Positions 1 through 8,376 of a stretch of 64,000 bases of DNA are shown piece after piece. Position numbers and translations under genes: made by a program. How positions within the stretch are numbered: the stretch's first letter is position 1; each line of letters opens with the position of its first letter. This DNA comes from CAVWDI01 sp963753725 (GTDB taxonomy: Bacteria; Chloroflexota; Anaerolineae; Anaerolineales; UBA4823), in the NCBI GenBank assembly GCA_963753725.1, contig CAVWDI010000001.1, positions 186,001 to 250,000 on the forward strand. Reading direction: 5' to 3'. The notes under the pieces are model-generated. The model saw nothing but the letters and a program-made list of their open reading frames with translations, was not told where the DNA came from and ran no database searches.

Positions 1-1028
1 GAGATTGTTTCACTTTCTGCGACAGCTTCAGCTACACCGAATGTTCCAGAAGCGAAATTTGGAAATTCAAATACACCCATTGGACCATTCCAGACTACTG
101 TGCCAGCCTCTTCAATTACATTTGAAAATGCTTCCACAGTCTCAGGTCCTACATCGAGTATGCGCCATCCATCCGGGACCGGGCCCATTGCCATCACCTT
201 CTTTTCTGCGTCATTATCGAACGCATCGGCAATAACAACATCGACTGGCAGGCGCAATTTTGAATCACCATCTTCTAGAAGCTCACGGGCAGTATCCAAA
301 ACCTGGTCTTCAACCAGAGAATCTCCTATTGGATAACCCTGTGCTTTAAAAAAGGTGTTCGCCATCCCCCCACCAATAAGAACATTGTCAGCTCTCAGCA
401 ATAAATTGCGGATGACATCAATTTTGTCGCTTACTTTTGCGCCTCCCAATATTGCGACAAAAGGTTTTTTAGGCGATGCAATTGCCTCACCAAGGTATTG
501 GATCTCTCTTTCCAACAAGAAACCCGCCACGGATGGTAAATAAGCAGTTACACCCTCAGTTGAAGCATGCGCCCGGTGGGCGGAACCAAAAGCATCCATG
601 ACAAATATATCTGCAAGCATAGATAATTGTTTCGCCATTTCCGGATCATTCTTTTTCTCTTCGGGGTGAAATCTGGTGTTTTCTAAAACCAGGATATCCC
701 CCGGGTTCAATTCCGTGACTGCTTTGGAGGCGACCTCACCAACACAATCATCGGCAAAGAATACACTTCTACCGATTAACTCTGAAAGACGGTCAGCTGC
801 TGGTCTCAAGGAGAATGACGCATCAGGTTGTCCTTTAGGTCTGCCGAGATGAGAACAAAGTATTACTTTCGCTTGGTGATCGACAAGATACTTTATGGTA
901 GGCAGTGCTGCACGGATTCGTGTGTCATCCGTGACTTTTCCATCTTTCAATGGGACATTAAAATCTACACGTACTAAAACATTTTTATTCTTTACATCAA
1001 TATCAGTTATCGTTTTTTTATTGAACAT
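1..1028 (-). CDS. pgk: Phosphoglycerate kinase, 3' end beyond the window
   Basis: Cytosolic glycolytic enzyme that transfers phosphate between 1,3-bisphosphoglycerate and ADP. About 342 codons are visible of the usual 390-400, so roughly the last 50 residues lie outside the window. Visible hallmarks are VDFNVP near residue 21, SHLGRP near 60, GGAKVSDKI near 200 and WNGPMGVFE near 320. The ATG is supported by a strong GGAGGGAG sequence ending two bases upstream, which is close but unambiguous. It lies 86 bp downstream of gap on the same strand, the usual glycolytic pairing, with a perfect hairpin between the two genes. No frame break is seen in the visible part. Confidence 0.96.
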   Translation of the reverse strand, partial: MFNKKTITDIDVKNKNVLVRVDFNVPLKDGKVTDDTRIRAALPTIKYLVDHQAKVILCSHLGRPKGQPDASFSLRPAADRLSELIGRSVFFADDCVGEVASKAVTELNPGDILVLENTRFHPEEKKNDPEMAKQLSMLADIFVMDAFGSAHRAHASTEGVTAYLPSVAGFLLEREIQYLGEAIASPKKPFVAILGGAKVSDKIDVIRNLLLRADNVLIGGGMANTFFKAQGYPIGDSLVEDQVLDTARELLEDGDSKLRLPVDVVIADAFDNDAEKKVMAMGPVPDGWRILDVGPETVEAFSNVIEEAGTVVWNGPMGVFEFPNFASGTFGVAEAVAESETI

Positions 1029-1045
1029 ATCTCCCTCCAGGCAAG

Positions 1046-1079
1046 GAAAACGTGAAACGATGGGACGTTTCACGTTTTC
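1046..1079. promoter_or_regulatory. Perfect 14-bp hairpin between gap and pgk
   Basis: A 14-bp perfect inverted repeat (GAAAACGTGAAACG and its complement) surrounds a 6-base loop and starts 18 bp upstream of the pgk start codon. Read on the coding (minus) strand the stem ends in TTTTC, so it could act as a leaky terminator, an RNA-processing or stability element, or a repressor site. The position next to the pgk ribosome binding site favours a role in differential gap/pgk expression, but that is inference. Confidence 0.6.
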
Positions 1080-1114
1080 TATGTAATTCCATTACATGGA
1101 GTATCTATTTATTC

Positions 1115-2138
1115 TTATAGTTTTTTGGCAACAAGTGCGGCTAAATCGGCCGTGCGGACGGAATAACCCCACTCATTATCATACCAGGTGACCACTTTCA
1201 CCAAAGTCCCTTCTGTTTCTCCCAGAACTGTTGTGAATTGTAGATCAACTGATGAACTAAAATTATTCCCCTTATAATCAATACTGACCAGTGGTTCTTC
1301 AACTGCATCTAAAATCCCATTTAATGGACCAGCCGCAGCCTCGCGATAGACACTGTGCAGCATTTCTGTAGTTACAGGTGTTTCCAGTTCTACTGTCAAA
1401 TCAACTACCGAAACCGTAGATGTTGGTACTCGTAGAGCATACCCATCAATCTTTCCGGCTAAATCCGGAATGACTAATTTCAAGGCTCGAGCGGCGCCAG
1501 TTGTAGTAGGAATTATGCTCATTGCAGCAGCTCTCGCCCTGCGTAAATCCTTGTGAGGTAAATCCAAAATCTTTTGGTCATTTGTATACGCGTGAATTGT
1601 TGTCATAAACCCACGTTTGATCTTGAAGGCATCGTGAATAACTTTGGCAGCAGGAGCTAAACAATTGGTAGTACAAGATGCATTCGACATTACATGATCG
1701 TTTTCAGGATCATACTGCTCTTCATTTACGCCCAGTACTACTGTAAAGACATCACCTTTTGCAGGGGCTGTGATGATCACTTTTTTCGCCCCGCCACCAG
1801 TGATGTGTTTACCGGCATCTTCCTCTGTGCGAAAAATTCCTGTACCTTCAACAACAATGTCTACGCCTAGATCGCGCCACGGGATTGCGGCAGGATCTCT
1901 TTCACTGAATGCTTTAACCGAGTTGCCATCTATGATTAACTCAGAATCGCCGACTTCAACTTCCCCATCAAATCGACCATAATTTGAATCATACTTTTAA
2001 CAGGTGAGCCATGGTTTTTAAATCGCCGATATCGTTAAAGCCTACAACTTCGAGTTCTTCAGGATAAAACTCCTGGATGGCTTTAAGAACCTGTCGTCCT
2101 ATACGACCAAACCCATTAATACCTACTTTTACAGCCAT
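1115..2138 (-). CDS. gap: Glyceraldehyde-3-phosphate dehydrogenase, frame broken near 1995
   Basis: Oxidises glyceraldehyde 3-phosphate with NAD(P)+ and phosphate. The N-terminus shows the dinucleotide-binding motif INGFGRIGR, and the catalytic cysteine sits in SNASCTTNC at about residue 155. The ATG at 2138 has GGAGG upstream. Reading from this start, the frame meets TGA at 1989-1991 right after MAHLLK; one base fewer in the A-run (plus-strand T's 1995-1998) restores LLKYDSNYGRFDGE and runs into the remaining 221 or so residues without further damage. The full protein would be about 341 residues, normal for GapA. An indel error is more likely than loss of this essential gene. It precedes pgk in a probable operon. 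Confidence 0.93.
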
Positions 2139-2164
2139 GAAAATCCTCCATAAAAAATTAGTAT

Positions 2165-2210
2165 AGCGGTTAATATCCGCTTTTATAGAAATATTGATTC
2201 TTGGTTACAA
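2165..2210 (-). promoter_or_regulatory. Putative gap-pgk promoter with palindromic operator
   Basis: On the minus strand TTGTAA (2205-2210) and TATAAA (2182-2187) are separated by exactly 17 bp, a reasonable sigma-70 match. The palindrome AGCGG-N7-CCGCT (2165-2181) begins where transcription would start, a classical repressor position. The element lies 27-72 bp upstream of the gap start codon. The promoter is read directly from the sequence; the repressor role is inferred. Confidence 0.5.
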
Positions 2211-2250
2211 ACGCTTATTTTATTTTAGGTTTACCAAGAACTCCAACCTA

Positions 2251-3612
2251 CTATTTTACCAGAGGTCCGGTTCTTTCTTGGTACAAATCCAAAACTACAC
2301 TTGCAAGTTTCTTAAAATCATGGCGCCATGGATGCAGTGTATCTACCAGATCAGAACCGTATATTGGGTATTCCTCAGCGATTTCGGGGCTGGTCTTCAC
2401 CCAATCTATATTTTTAGGCAAATTTCCAGAAAAATTATTGTTCACCACGATTAAATCAAAAATATTATCGGCAGAATGTTCTTCAAGAGCGAAGAGATGG
2501 CTTCGACAATTATAGCCATCTGTTTCTCCTTGTTGAGTTGCCACATTACAGATAAATAATTTCAAAGCATTGCAAGCTCTTATCGCTTCAGCAATATCAG
2601 GTACTAATAAATTCGGAAGGATACTCGTATACAAACTTCCGGGACCAACAACTATCATATCGGCTGACAGGATAGATTTGATCGCATCTGGAAATGCTGG
2701 TGGATTATTCGGTTCCAGCCAAACTCTGTGAACTTTGCCGTCACTTTTAGGAATTTCACTTTCACCTTCAATCCGAAACTCACTGATCAAATGCGGCAGT
2801 ATAACATCGGCCACCAATTGTACATTCTGAATAGTTGCCGGAAGCACTCGTCCATGAACTGCAAGCACCCTTCCCAATTCGGCGACCGCTTCTTCAAAAC
2901 TGCCAGTAATTTCAGCCAGGGCAGTTATAAACAAATTTCCGAAGGAATGTCCATCAAGGCCGGATCTGCCATTTGAAAACCTATATTGAAATAATTGCCC
3001 CATAAAAGCCTCATCATTTGATAATGCGGCCAGGCAATTGCGGATATCACCCGGTGGAAGAATGCCAAGTTCGCGGCGCAACTTACCTGACGAACCGCCA
3101 TCATCAGCAACAGTAACAATAGCTGTCAGGTTGTGAGTGTACTCTTTCATACCTCTTAGAAGCGTGGCAAGGCCGTGTCCGCCTCCAATGGCAGCAATTC
3201 GTGGGCCGCGTTCACGCTGCCGATGAGTACGCAGAGTATCGACAACTCTTTTTCCGGGAACTACAAATGGTTTCATCAAGGACCGGTTTACACTGCGTAT
3301 TCCAAGCAGTATCATTATTAGACCTGCTCCACCAAAGATAATCGCTCGAATCGGGCGAGATAGAAATCGAAGAGAGACAGTTGATATTATCGGCAGCCAC
3401 CAGGATTTTGGTGCAGAGCGGTAAATATCCAAAATGATTACCGCTAATCCGATACCAATTAGTGCAGTTCCTAAGAGGATTAATATAATCCAACGCTTCA
3501 CACCAACACCAGGCACCAGCCAGAATATATATGATGCTATATAACCATGCAAGCGTTTTATCCAGTCGTCTAATTTCAATTCCATATCGAGTGAGATAAT
3601 AGCAGTCTTCAT
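2251..3612 (-). CDS. yvcK: YvcK/CofD-family protein with N-terminal membrane anchor
   Basis: YvcK (gluconeogenesis factor, UPF0052) proteins bind UDP-sugars and are needed for growth on gluconeogenic carbon and for cell shape in Bacillus. The nucleotide-binding loop GGGHGLATLL starts at residue 143, followed by TVADDGGSSGKLR and PPGDIRNCL, all typical of the family. Residues 41-62 and 90-105 are hydrophobic, giving an N-terminal membrane hairpin that the Bacillus protein lacks but longer relatives carry. No Shine-Dalgarno sequence supports the start; an internal ATG at 3585 (MELKLDDW) is an alternative. It is followed by gap and pgk on the same strand, but gap has its own promoter. Confidence 0.9.
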   Translation of the reverse strand: MKTAIISLDMELKLDDWIKRLHGYIASYIFWLVPGVGVKRWIILILLGTALIGIGLAVIILDIYRSAPKSWWLPIISTVSLRFLSRPIRAIIFGGAGLIMILLGIRSVNRSLMKPFVVPGKRVVDTLRTHRQRERGPRIAAIGGGHGLATLLRGMKEYTHNLTAIVTVADDGGSSGKLRRELGILPPGDIRNCLAALSNDEAFMGQLFQYRFSNGRSGLDGHSFGNLFITALAEITGSFEEAVAELGRVLAVHGRVLPATIQNVQLVADVILPHLISEFRIEGESEIPKSDGKVHRVWLEPNNPPAFPDAIKSILSADMIVVGPGSLYTSILPNLLVPDIAEAIRACNALKLFICNVATQQGETDGYNCRSHLFALEEHSADNIFDLIVVNNNFSGNLPKNIDWVKTSPEIAEEYPIYGSDLVDTLHPWRHDFKKLASVVLDLYQERTGPLVK

Positions 3613-3760
3613 TTAATAAGTCAACTAAAAACATGGCATGTCTAAAATTTTCAAATCCTATTCTTTTCATTACTATGCTATACTGCCTTTCATATATCGG
3701 ATTATTATTGCTGATATTGAAGGGACGAATATACATACAGCATCCTTTGCATTACAATAA

Positions 3761-4192
3761 TTTTTCCCCCAGAAAGTCTTTCACACAAAAATCAAAGATT
3801 CCTCATTTGTTGAACACGGGGAAAAGAAGTATATGGATGAGTTATTCCATGTAATAAATGCTGTTTTTCTGGAATTCGACCAGATACCAACGATTTGTGT
3901 TGCTGTGCCAGGACATGTTGACACAGTGAAAGGAATAATAAATTCTGATGTTCAAATTGACTCACGTGTGATTTCTTTTGCTGGTTATAATGATGTCCGG
4001 AATGTGATCGCTGTCTTCGAGAGAGTCGATAAATATTCATGAAAACACACGAAATTCGCATTATTTGAAAAGCTGCACATTACACCCTCCGAACTCGGTG
4101 ATAAAGCCGGTTTAATTGGGGGACCTAAATATTTGAGTGGCATCTATCAAAAATTAACTTCAAATATTAAAAAACACTATGCCAAACATTGA
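3761..4192 (+). pseudogene. ROK-family sugar kinase remnant with internal deletion
   Basis: One continuous frame, interrupted only by TGA at 4040-4042, encodes pieces of a ROK kinase. The first part resembles the N-terminal lobe (VAVPGHVDTVKGII); the last part (LHITPSELGDKAGLIGG) resembles the conserved ROK C-terminus. The intervening part of roughly 200 residues, with the DxGxG/GTG catalytic segment and the zinc-binding CxCGxxGC motif, is absent, and no start codon lies before the frame opens after a stop at 3758-3760. The frame ends at TGA 4190-4192, 14 bases inside recJ. The only internal ATG (3833) would give a 69-residue stub. This looks like a decayed gene upstream of recJ; an assembly collapse is possible. 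Confidence 0.5.
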
Positions 4193-5912
4193 AAAAATTT
4201 GGAAAATAGCTGAGCCGATATCTGATAAAGCGGATATTGAACTTCAATCCATCGATCCAATATTACGTCAAATCTTATTCAATCGTGGATATGAAACGTC
4301 TACTGAAGCACGAGAATTCATCTATGCGCATATACCTCAGGGTACTGAACCATTTAATTTACTCAATATGCAAATCGCTGTAGACCGGATTATGTGGGCG
4401 GTTCAGAAGGACCACCCAATTGCAATTTATGGTGATTATGATGTGGATGGTGTTACCGCCACAGCTCTGCTCACTCATGCTCTCAAGCAAATGAATGCAA
4501 ATGTTTGGAGTTATATCCCCAACCGTTTCGATGAAGGTTATGGATTAAATCAAGATGCGTTAGGTAATCTGAAAGATCAAGGAACAAAACTGGTTGTTAC
4601 AGTCGATTGTGGTATACGTTCTCCAGTCGAGGTATCTTTTGCCCAAAATCTTGGTCTGGATATGATTATTACTGATCATCACAGCCCAGGTCCAGAACTT
4701 CCCCCCGCACATGCCATAATCAATCCACGCCAATCTGATGATTCTTATCCCGAGAAAGACCTTGTTGGAGTGGGTCTGGCGTACAAGTTAGTTGATGCGC
4801 TGTACCAATCTCGCTCTCGATTTTTTGGAAAGATCACCAAGGACGATACATTTCCCAATCCAAATGATTATCTTGATCTGGTTGCCTTAGGTACCGTTGC
4901 AGATTTAGCGCCGCTTGCGGGTGAAAATAGAGCTTTGGTTCGAGCCGGAATAGAGCAGCTTCGAATTACGAAACGGTCTGGATTGAAGGCATTGATCGGA
5001 GTTGCAGGTCTTCAGTCAAAGAATATAACAGCCAGTTCCATTGGATATATGCTTGGACCCAGACTGAACGCGGCTGGACGACTTGAAACTGCCCAGACAG
5101 CGCTTAGTCTGCTCCTGACTGAAGATTTCCATGAAGCTGGATTATTAGCCCAAAAGCTAGACAACCAGAACCGTCAACGCCAAATACTTACCAAAGAAAG
5201 TCAAGTCAAGGCGGAAGAGATGGTAATCGCCGAAGATCCCGAGTCCCCTCTGATATTTGTTTATCATCCTGATTTTAATCCTGGGATCGTCGGACTAGTA
5301 GCTTCTCGATTAACCGAAAAATTCTACCGTCCCTCTGTGGTAGCCAACCAGGAAAATGAATTCACTCGTGGTTCTTGCAGAAGCATTCCAGATTTCAATA
5401 TTACGAAAGCCTTGGAGCAGTGTTCTGATTTGCTGGTTCGCTATGGAGGTCATTCTTCAGCAGCGGGTTTTACTGTAAAGAACGATCGATTATCTGAATT
5501 CAAATCCCGATTGATTGAAATTGCACGCAGTGAGTTTGAACAGAAGGAATTGTTTCCAATTCTGGAGGCAGATGTTGAAGTGCAGCTATCAGATTTGACT
5601 TTTGAACTTTTGAAGCAATTAAACGCACTCCAACCCACTGGAAGAGGCAATCCTCAAGCTCAATTTGTATCATTCGATGTGAAGGTGCTCAGGAGTAGAA
5701 CCGTTGGAAAGGATAATTCCCATCTCAAATTAGTTCTGAGTGATGGATTCATCACTTATGATGCCATCGCCTTCCGTCAAGGAGATTGGCAGGATCACCT
5801 TCCTCCATCTATAGACATAATTTTCAATTTTGAACTCAATGAATATAATGGAAAAAGCTCATTACAGCTCAATATTCTAGATATTAAGGATGCCTCTAAA
5901 AGGGATGGTTGA
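4179..5912 (+). CDS. recJ: Single-stranded-DNA-specific exonuclease RecJ
   Basis: Degrades single-stranded DNA 5' to 3' in recombination and mismatch or base-excision repair. The 577-residue length is typical. The DHH-family metal-binding motifs are visible: GDYDVDG at 85-91, TVDCG near 141, TDHHSPG with DHH at 166-168, and the DHHA1 motif YGGHSSAAG near 422, followed by the C-terminal OB-like domain. The ATG overlaps the end of the ROK remnant and has no clear Shine-Dalgarno sequence. It ends directly against the stop codon of the convergent glycosyltransferase, with no spacer and no obvious shared terminator. Confidence 0.95.
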   Translation: MPNIEKIWKIAEPISDKADIELQSIDPILRQILFNRGYETSTEAREFIYAHIPQGTEPFNLLNMQIAVDRIMWAVQKDHPIAIYGDYDVDGVTATALLTHALKQMNANVWSYIPNRFDEGYGLNQDALGNLKDQGTKLVVTVDCGIRSPVEVSFAQNLGLDMIITDHHSPGPELPPAHAIINPRQSDDSYPEKDLVGVGLAYKLVDALYQSRSRFFGKITKDDTFPNPNDYLDLVALGTVADLAPLAGENRALVRAGIEQLRITKRSGLKALIGVAGLQSKNITASSIGYMLGPRLNAAGRLETAQTALSLLLTEDFHEAGLLAQKLDNQNRQRQILTKESQVKAEEMVIAEDPESPLIFVYHPDFNPGIVGLVASRLTEKFYRPSVVANQENEFTRGSCRSIPDFNITKALEQCSDLLVRYGGHSSAAGFTVKNDRLSEFKSRLIEIARSEFEQKELFPILEADVEVQLSDLTFELLKQLNALQPTGRGNPQAQFVSFDVKVLRSRTVGKDNSHLKLVLSDGFITYDAIAFRQGDWQDHLPPSIDIIFNFELNEYNGKSSLQLNILDIKDASKRDG

Positions 5913-6599
5913 TCAATCTACGAATCGATATTTAATCAAAGTCCACAATGCTTCGAAAGCATCTGAAAGTTTTATCTTCTTGCCCTCCTGATAATCACGA
6001 GGGGTGAATCTGATCGGTACTTCATATATCCGGTATTTTCGTTTCAATACTTTCGCAGTGAACTCCGGTTCGAAATTAAAGCTCTTGGCATGGATTGTGA
6101 GACCGTTGATAACTTCCCGACGGAAAACCTTGTAACCTGTTTCCATATCAGTCAGAATATTATTGTATAAAATGTTTGTGGTAAATGTCAACAATCTATT
6201 TGCCACCATATGCCAGTACATCACCGCGCGGCGCGGGCCACCTAAAAACCGGGAGCCATATACAATATCTGCAACCCCTTCTTCGATAGGTTCTAGAAGT
6301 GCAGGATAGTCGCGCGGATCATATTCTAAATCTGCATCCTGGATGAGAATCACATCTCCATGAGAGTTCCTGAAACCAGTTACAACAGCTCGTCCTTTAC
6401 CTTGGTTTTTCTCATGGTAGATTACTTTGATCAAACCAGTCCCATCCAATTGTTCAAGAATATCTCGAGTTCCATCGATAGAACCATCATCCACAACTAC
6501 GATTTCACCAGCCAGTTCCGTCGCTTGCACCCGATTTAAAATCTCTTGAATTGTTTCTGACTCGTTGTAAGTAGGAATAATTACGCTGAGGAACATCAC
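5913..6599 (-). CDS. Family 2 glycosyltransferase, dolichyl-phosphate-mannose-synthase-like
   Basis: A 228-residue GT2 enzyme with the GT-A fold. VIIPTYNE at 6-13, VVVDDGS at 34-40 and the metal-binding QDADLEYDP with DAD at 88-90 are intact. There is no C-terminal membrane segment, so it resembles the compact polyprenyl-phosphate mannose or glucose synthases that make lipid-linked sugar donors on the cytoplasmic face. Substrate cannot be read from sequence. It is divergent from the glycerophosphodiesterase gene across a 77-bp AT-rich region that must hold both promoters. Confidence 0.85.
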   Translation of the reverse strand: MMFLSVIIPTYNESETIQEILNRVQATELAGEIVVVDDGSIDGTRDILEQLDGTGLIKVIYHEKNQGKGRAVVTGFRNSHGDVILIQDADLEYDPRDYPALLEPIEEGVADIVYGSRFLGGPRRAVMYWHMVANRLLTFTTNILYNNILTDMETGYKVFRREVINGLTIHAKSFNFEPEFTAKVLKRKYRIYEVPIRFTPRDYQEGKKIKLSDAFEALWTLIKYRFVD

Positions 6600-6676
6600 A
6601 CAATTATAACGCTATTAATGGTGATAGTAATTATATGGTTAGGCTTGTTTGAATTATAATTTTCACTTAATACAAT

Positions 6677-7426
6677 ATGCTATCTACACTTCCAACTCCT
6701 GCCATCATTGCCCATCGAGGTTACTGCACACTCGCCCCTGAAAACACACTTTCAGCATTCGACCTCGCGATACGTCACAATGCAGATGGTATTGAACTGG
6801 ATGCAAAATTAAGCAAAGATGGTCGCGTTGTTGTCATTCACGATCTAACCGTTGGTCGAACTACAAATTTCCGTGGACCAGTAAAATCTTTTACCTTGAA
6901 AGAACTTCAATCCATGGATGCGGGCTCTCATTTTGATCAAAAATTTAAGGGTGAAAAGATCCCATCATTAGATGTAGTTCTAAAAGAATTTGGGGATAAA
7001 ACGTTCCTAAATATTGAGCTAACGAATTATTCACACCCATTAAACAACCTTCCACATATCGTTGCCCAAATGCTGTTATCCGAGGGTCTCATTCACAATA
7101 TCTTAATTTCGTCGTTTAATCCAATAGCCTTATACAGAATTCATCGAATACTTCCGGATGTGTCTCTGGGTTTCCTGATTTTGTCCGGCAAGAAAGGGTT
7201 GTTGGCCAGAATAATTGCTAACTTTCTAGTACCGTTCGACAGTCTGAATATGGAAGTCAACGATGTGTCTAAGGATATTGTAAATAGGCTTCATTCAAAG
7301 AAGAAAAAGTTATTCGTCTATACTGTCAATCGCGCTGATGACATACGCAAAATGATCATGTATGGTGTAGATGGGATAATAACGGATGACCCACCATTGG
7401 TCAGGCAAATATTACAGGATAATTAA
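6677..7426 (+). CDS. Glycerophosphodiester phosphodiesterase
   Basis: Hydrolyses glycerophosphodiesters to sn-glycerol 3-phosphate and an alcohol. The 249-residue TIM-barrel protein has the family signature AHRGY at 12-16, PENTLSAF, GIELDAKLSKDG and VVIHD, giving the His, Glu and Asp residues used for metal binding and catalysis. The end carries GVDGIITDDP, also typical. No signal peptide is present, so it acts in the cytosol like UgpQ. A TATAAT sequence lies about 20 bp upstream of the ATG. It stands alone between a divergent glycosyltransferase and the CoA-transferase gene. Confidence 0.9.
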   Translation: MLSTLPTPAIIAHRGYCTLAPENTLSAFDLAIRHNADGIELDAKLSKDGRVVVIHDLTVGRTTNFRGPVKSFTLKELQSMDAGSHFDQKFKGEKIPSLDVVLKEFGDKTFLNIELTNYSHPLNNLPHIVAQMLLSEGLIHNILISSFNPIALYRIHRILPDVSLGFLILSGKKGLLARIIANFLVPFDSLNMEVNDVSKDIVNRLHSKKKKLFVYTVNRADDIRKMIMYGVDGIITDDPPLVRQILQDN

Positions 7427-7520
7427 TACATTTGCTGGACAATTAAAGTGAACTTATAATGCTGTAACAAGGCATATATTTATATTAATTGGAATTTCTG
7501 AAGACATCACAATTGATAAT

Positions 7521-8366
7521 ATGGAAATTACTACCGACGAAATCATGGCAGTCTGCATTTCACGTCAGATTGAAGATGGAGAGATCGTAGCGCAAGGCCT
7601 CTCTACACCATTAATCGCGGCTGCCTACTTACTGGCTCGTCGAACACATGCGCCTGACTTATATTTTATGTCGGCCATCGGCCAGGGTATTTGCCGTTCT
7701 CCGGCGCCGCTTCGCTTGACCGATGTAGAAAGTTTATGGATAGACCGCTCATTGATCAATGTCGGTTTTGTGCGTGCAGCTGCAGAAATGCTGCCAAAAT
7801 TCCGCCCAATTGAATTTTTTCGCCCGGCTCAAATGGATCGCTATGGAAATTTTAACAATATTGCCTTTGGGAAAAATTATTCTAAACCTCGATTACGTTT
7901 ACCCGGGACAGGTGGAATCGCAGATTTGACGACTTTCATTTCGAATATTTATTTGTACGTTCCTCGCCATTCCAGGATTACTTTTGTTGAACGAATAGAT
8001 TTTCTTTCCGGTCTTGGTCACAACCCAATCCGGAAAAAGGGACATGGTCCCCAGTACTTGGTTACTGACCTGGGTCAATTCGATTTCAAAAGTGATTCAG
8101 ATCCAAACAAAGGTCCTTTAAGACTCACAAGTATTCATCCAGGGGTGACGATTGCTAGAATAAAAGCTCGTACAGGTTTTGATTTTGATATCATCCCAAA
8201 TCTTCAAGAGACAAATAAACCCACTGAAGAGGAAATTCGTTTATTGCGAGAAGAGATTGATCCATTCGGAATTCGTCAGCTTGAAATGCTCAGTGGTGCT
8301 TCCAGGCGGCAGCTGATTCGTGAAATAATTCAAAATGAACTCCACGGATCAAACCTGATTGACTAA
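7521..8366 (+). CDS. CoA-transferase family I subunit B-like protein
   Basis: The 281-residue protein resembles the beta subunit of glutaconate-type CoA-transferases (GctB/IpdB group): an N-terminal segment ending in GQGICRSPAPLRL, a central Gly-rich LRLPGTGGIADLTTF loop and a C-terminal TSIHPGVT segment. Such enzymes normally need a separate alpha subunit encoded immediately upstream; none is present here, the preceding gene being a phosphodiesterase. The true acyl-CoA substrate, or whether it is an active transferase, cannot be decided. The next gene begins within ten bases of its end. Confidence 0.72.
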   Translation: MEITTDEIMAVCISRQIEDGEIVAQGLSTPLIAAAYLLARRTHAPDLYFMSAIGQGICRSPAPLRLTDVESLWIDRSLINVGFVRAAAEMLPKFRPIEFFRPAQMDRYGNFNNIAFGKNYSKPRLRLPGTGGIADLTTFISNIYLYVPRHSRITFVERIDFLSGLGHNPIRKKGHGPQYLVTDLGQFDFKSDSDPNKGPLRLTSIHPGVTIARIKARTGFDFDIIPNLQETNKPTEEEIRLLREEIDPFGIRQLEMLSGASRRQLIREIIQNELHGSNLID

Positions 8367-8376
8367 AATTAACGAT

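Noticed and set aside
1989..1998. Programmed +1 frameshift in gap
   Set aside because: No slippery site like the prfB CUU-UGA signal with an upstream Shine-Dalgarno is present, GAPDH is not known to use recoding, and many other genes here have similar breaks at short homopolymers.
3212..3736. A long alternative reading over the yvcK 5' region starting MYIRPFNISNN
   Set aside because: Its codons shadow yvcK, whose TM hairpin and GGGHG motif lie in the other frame; the composition is Cys/Tyr-rich and non-protein-like.
4040..4042. Selenocysteine at the in-frame TGA of the ROK remnant
   Set aside because: ROK kinases contain no selenocysteine, no SECIS-like hairpin follows at the right distance, and the catalytic middle of the protein is missing anyway.
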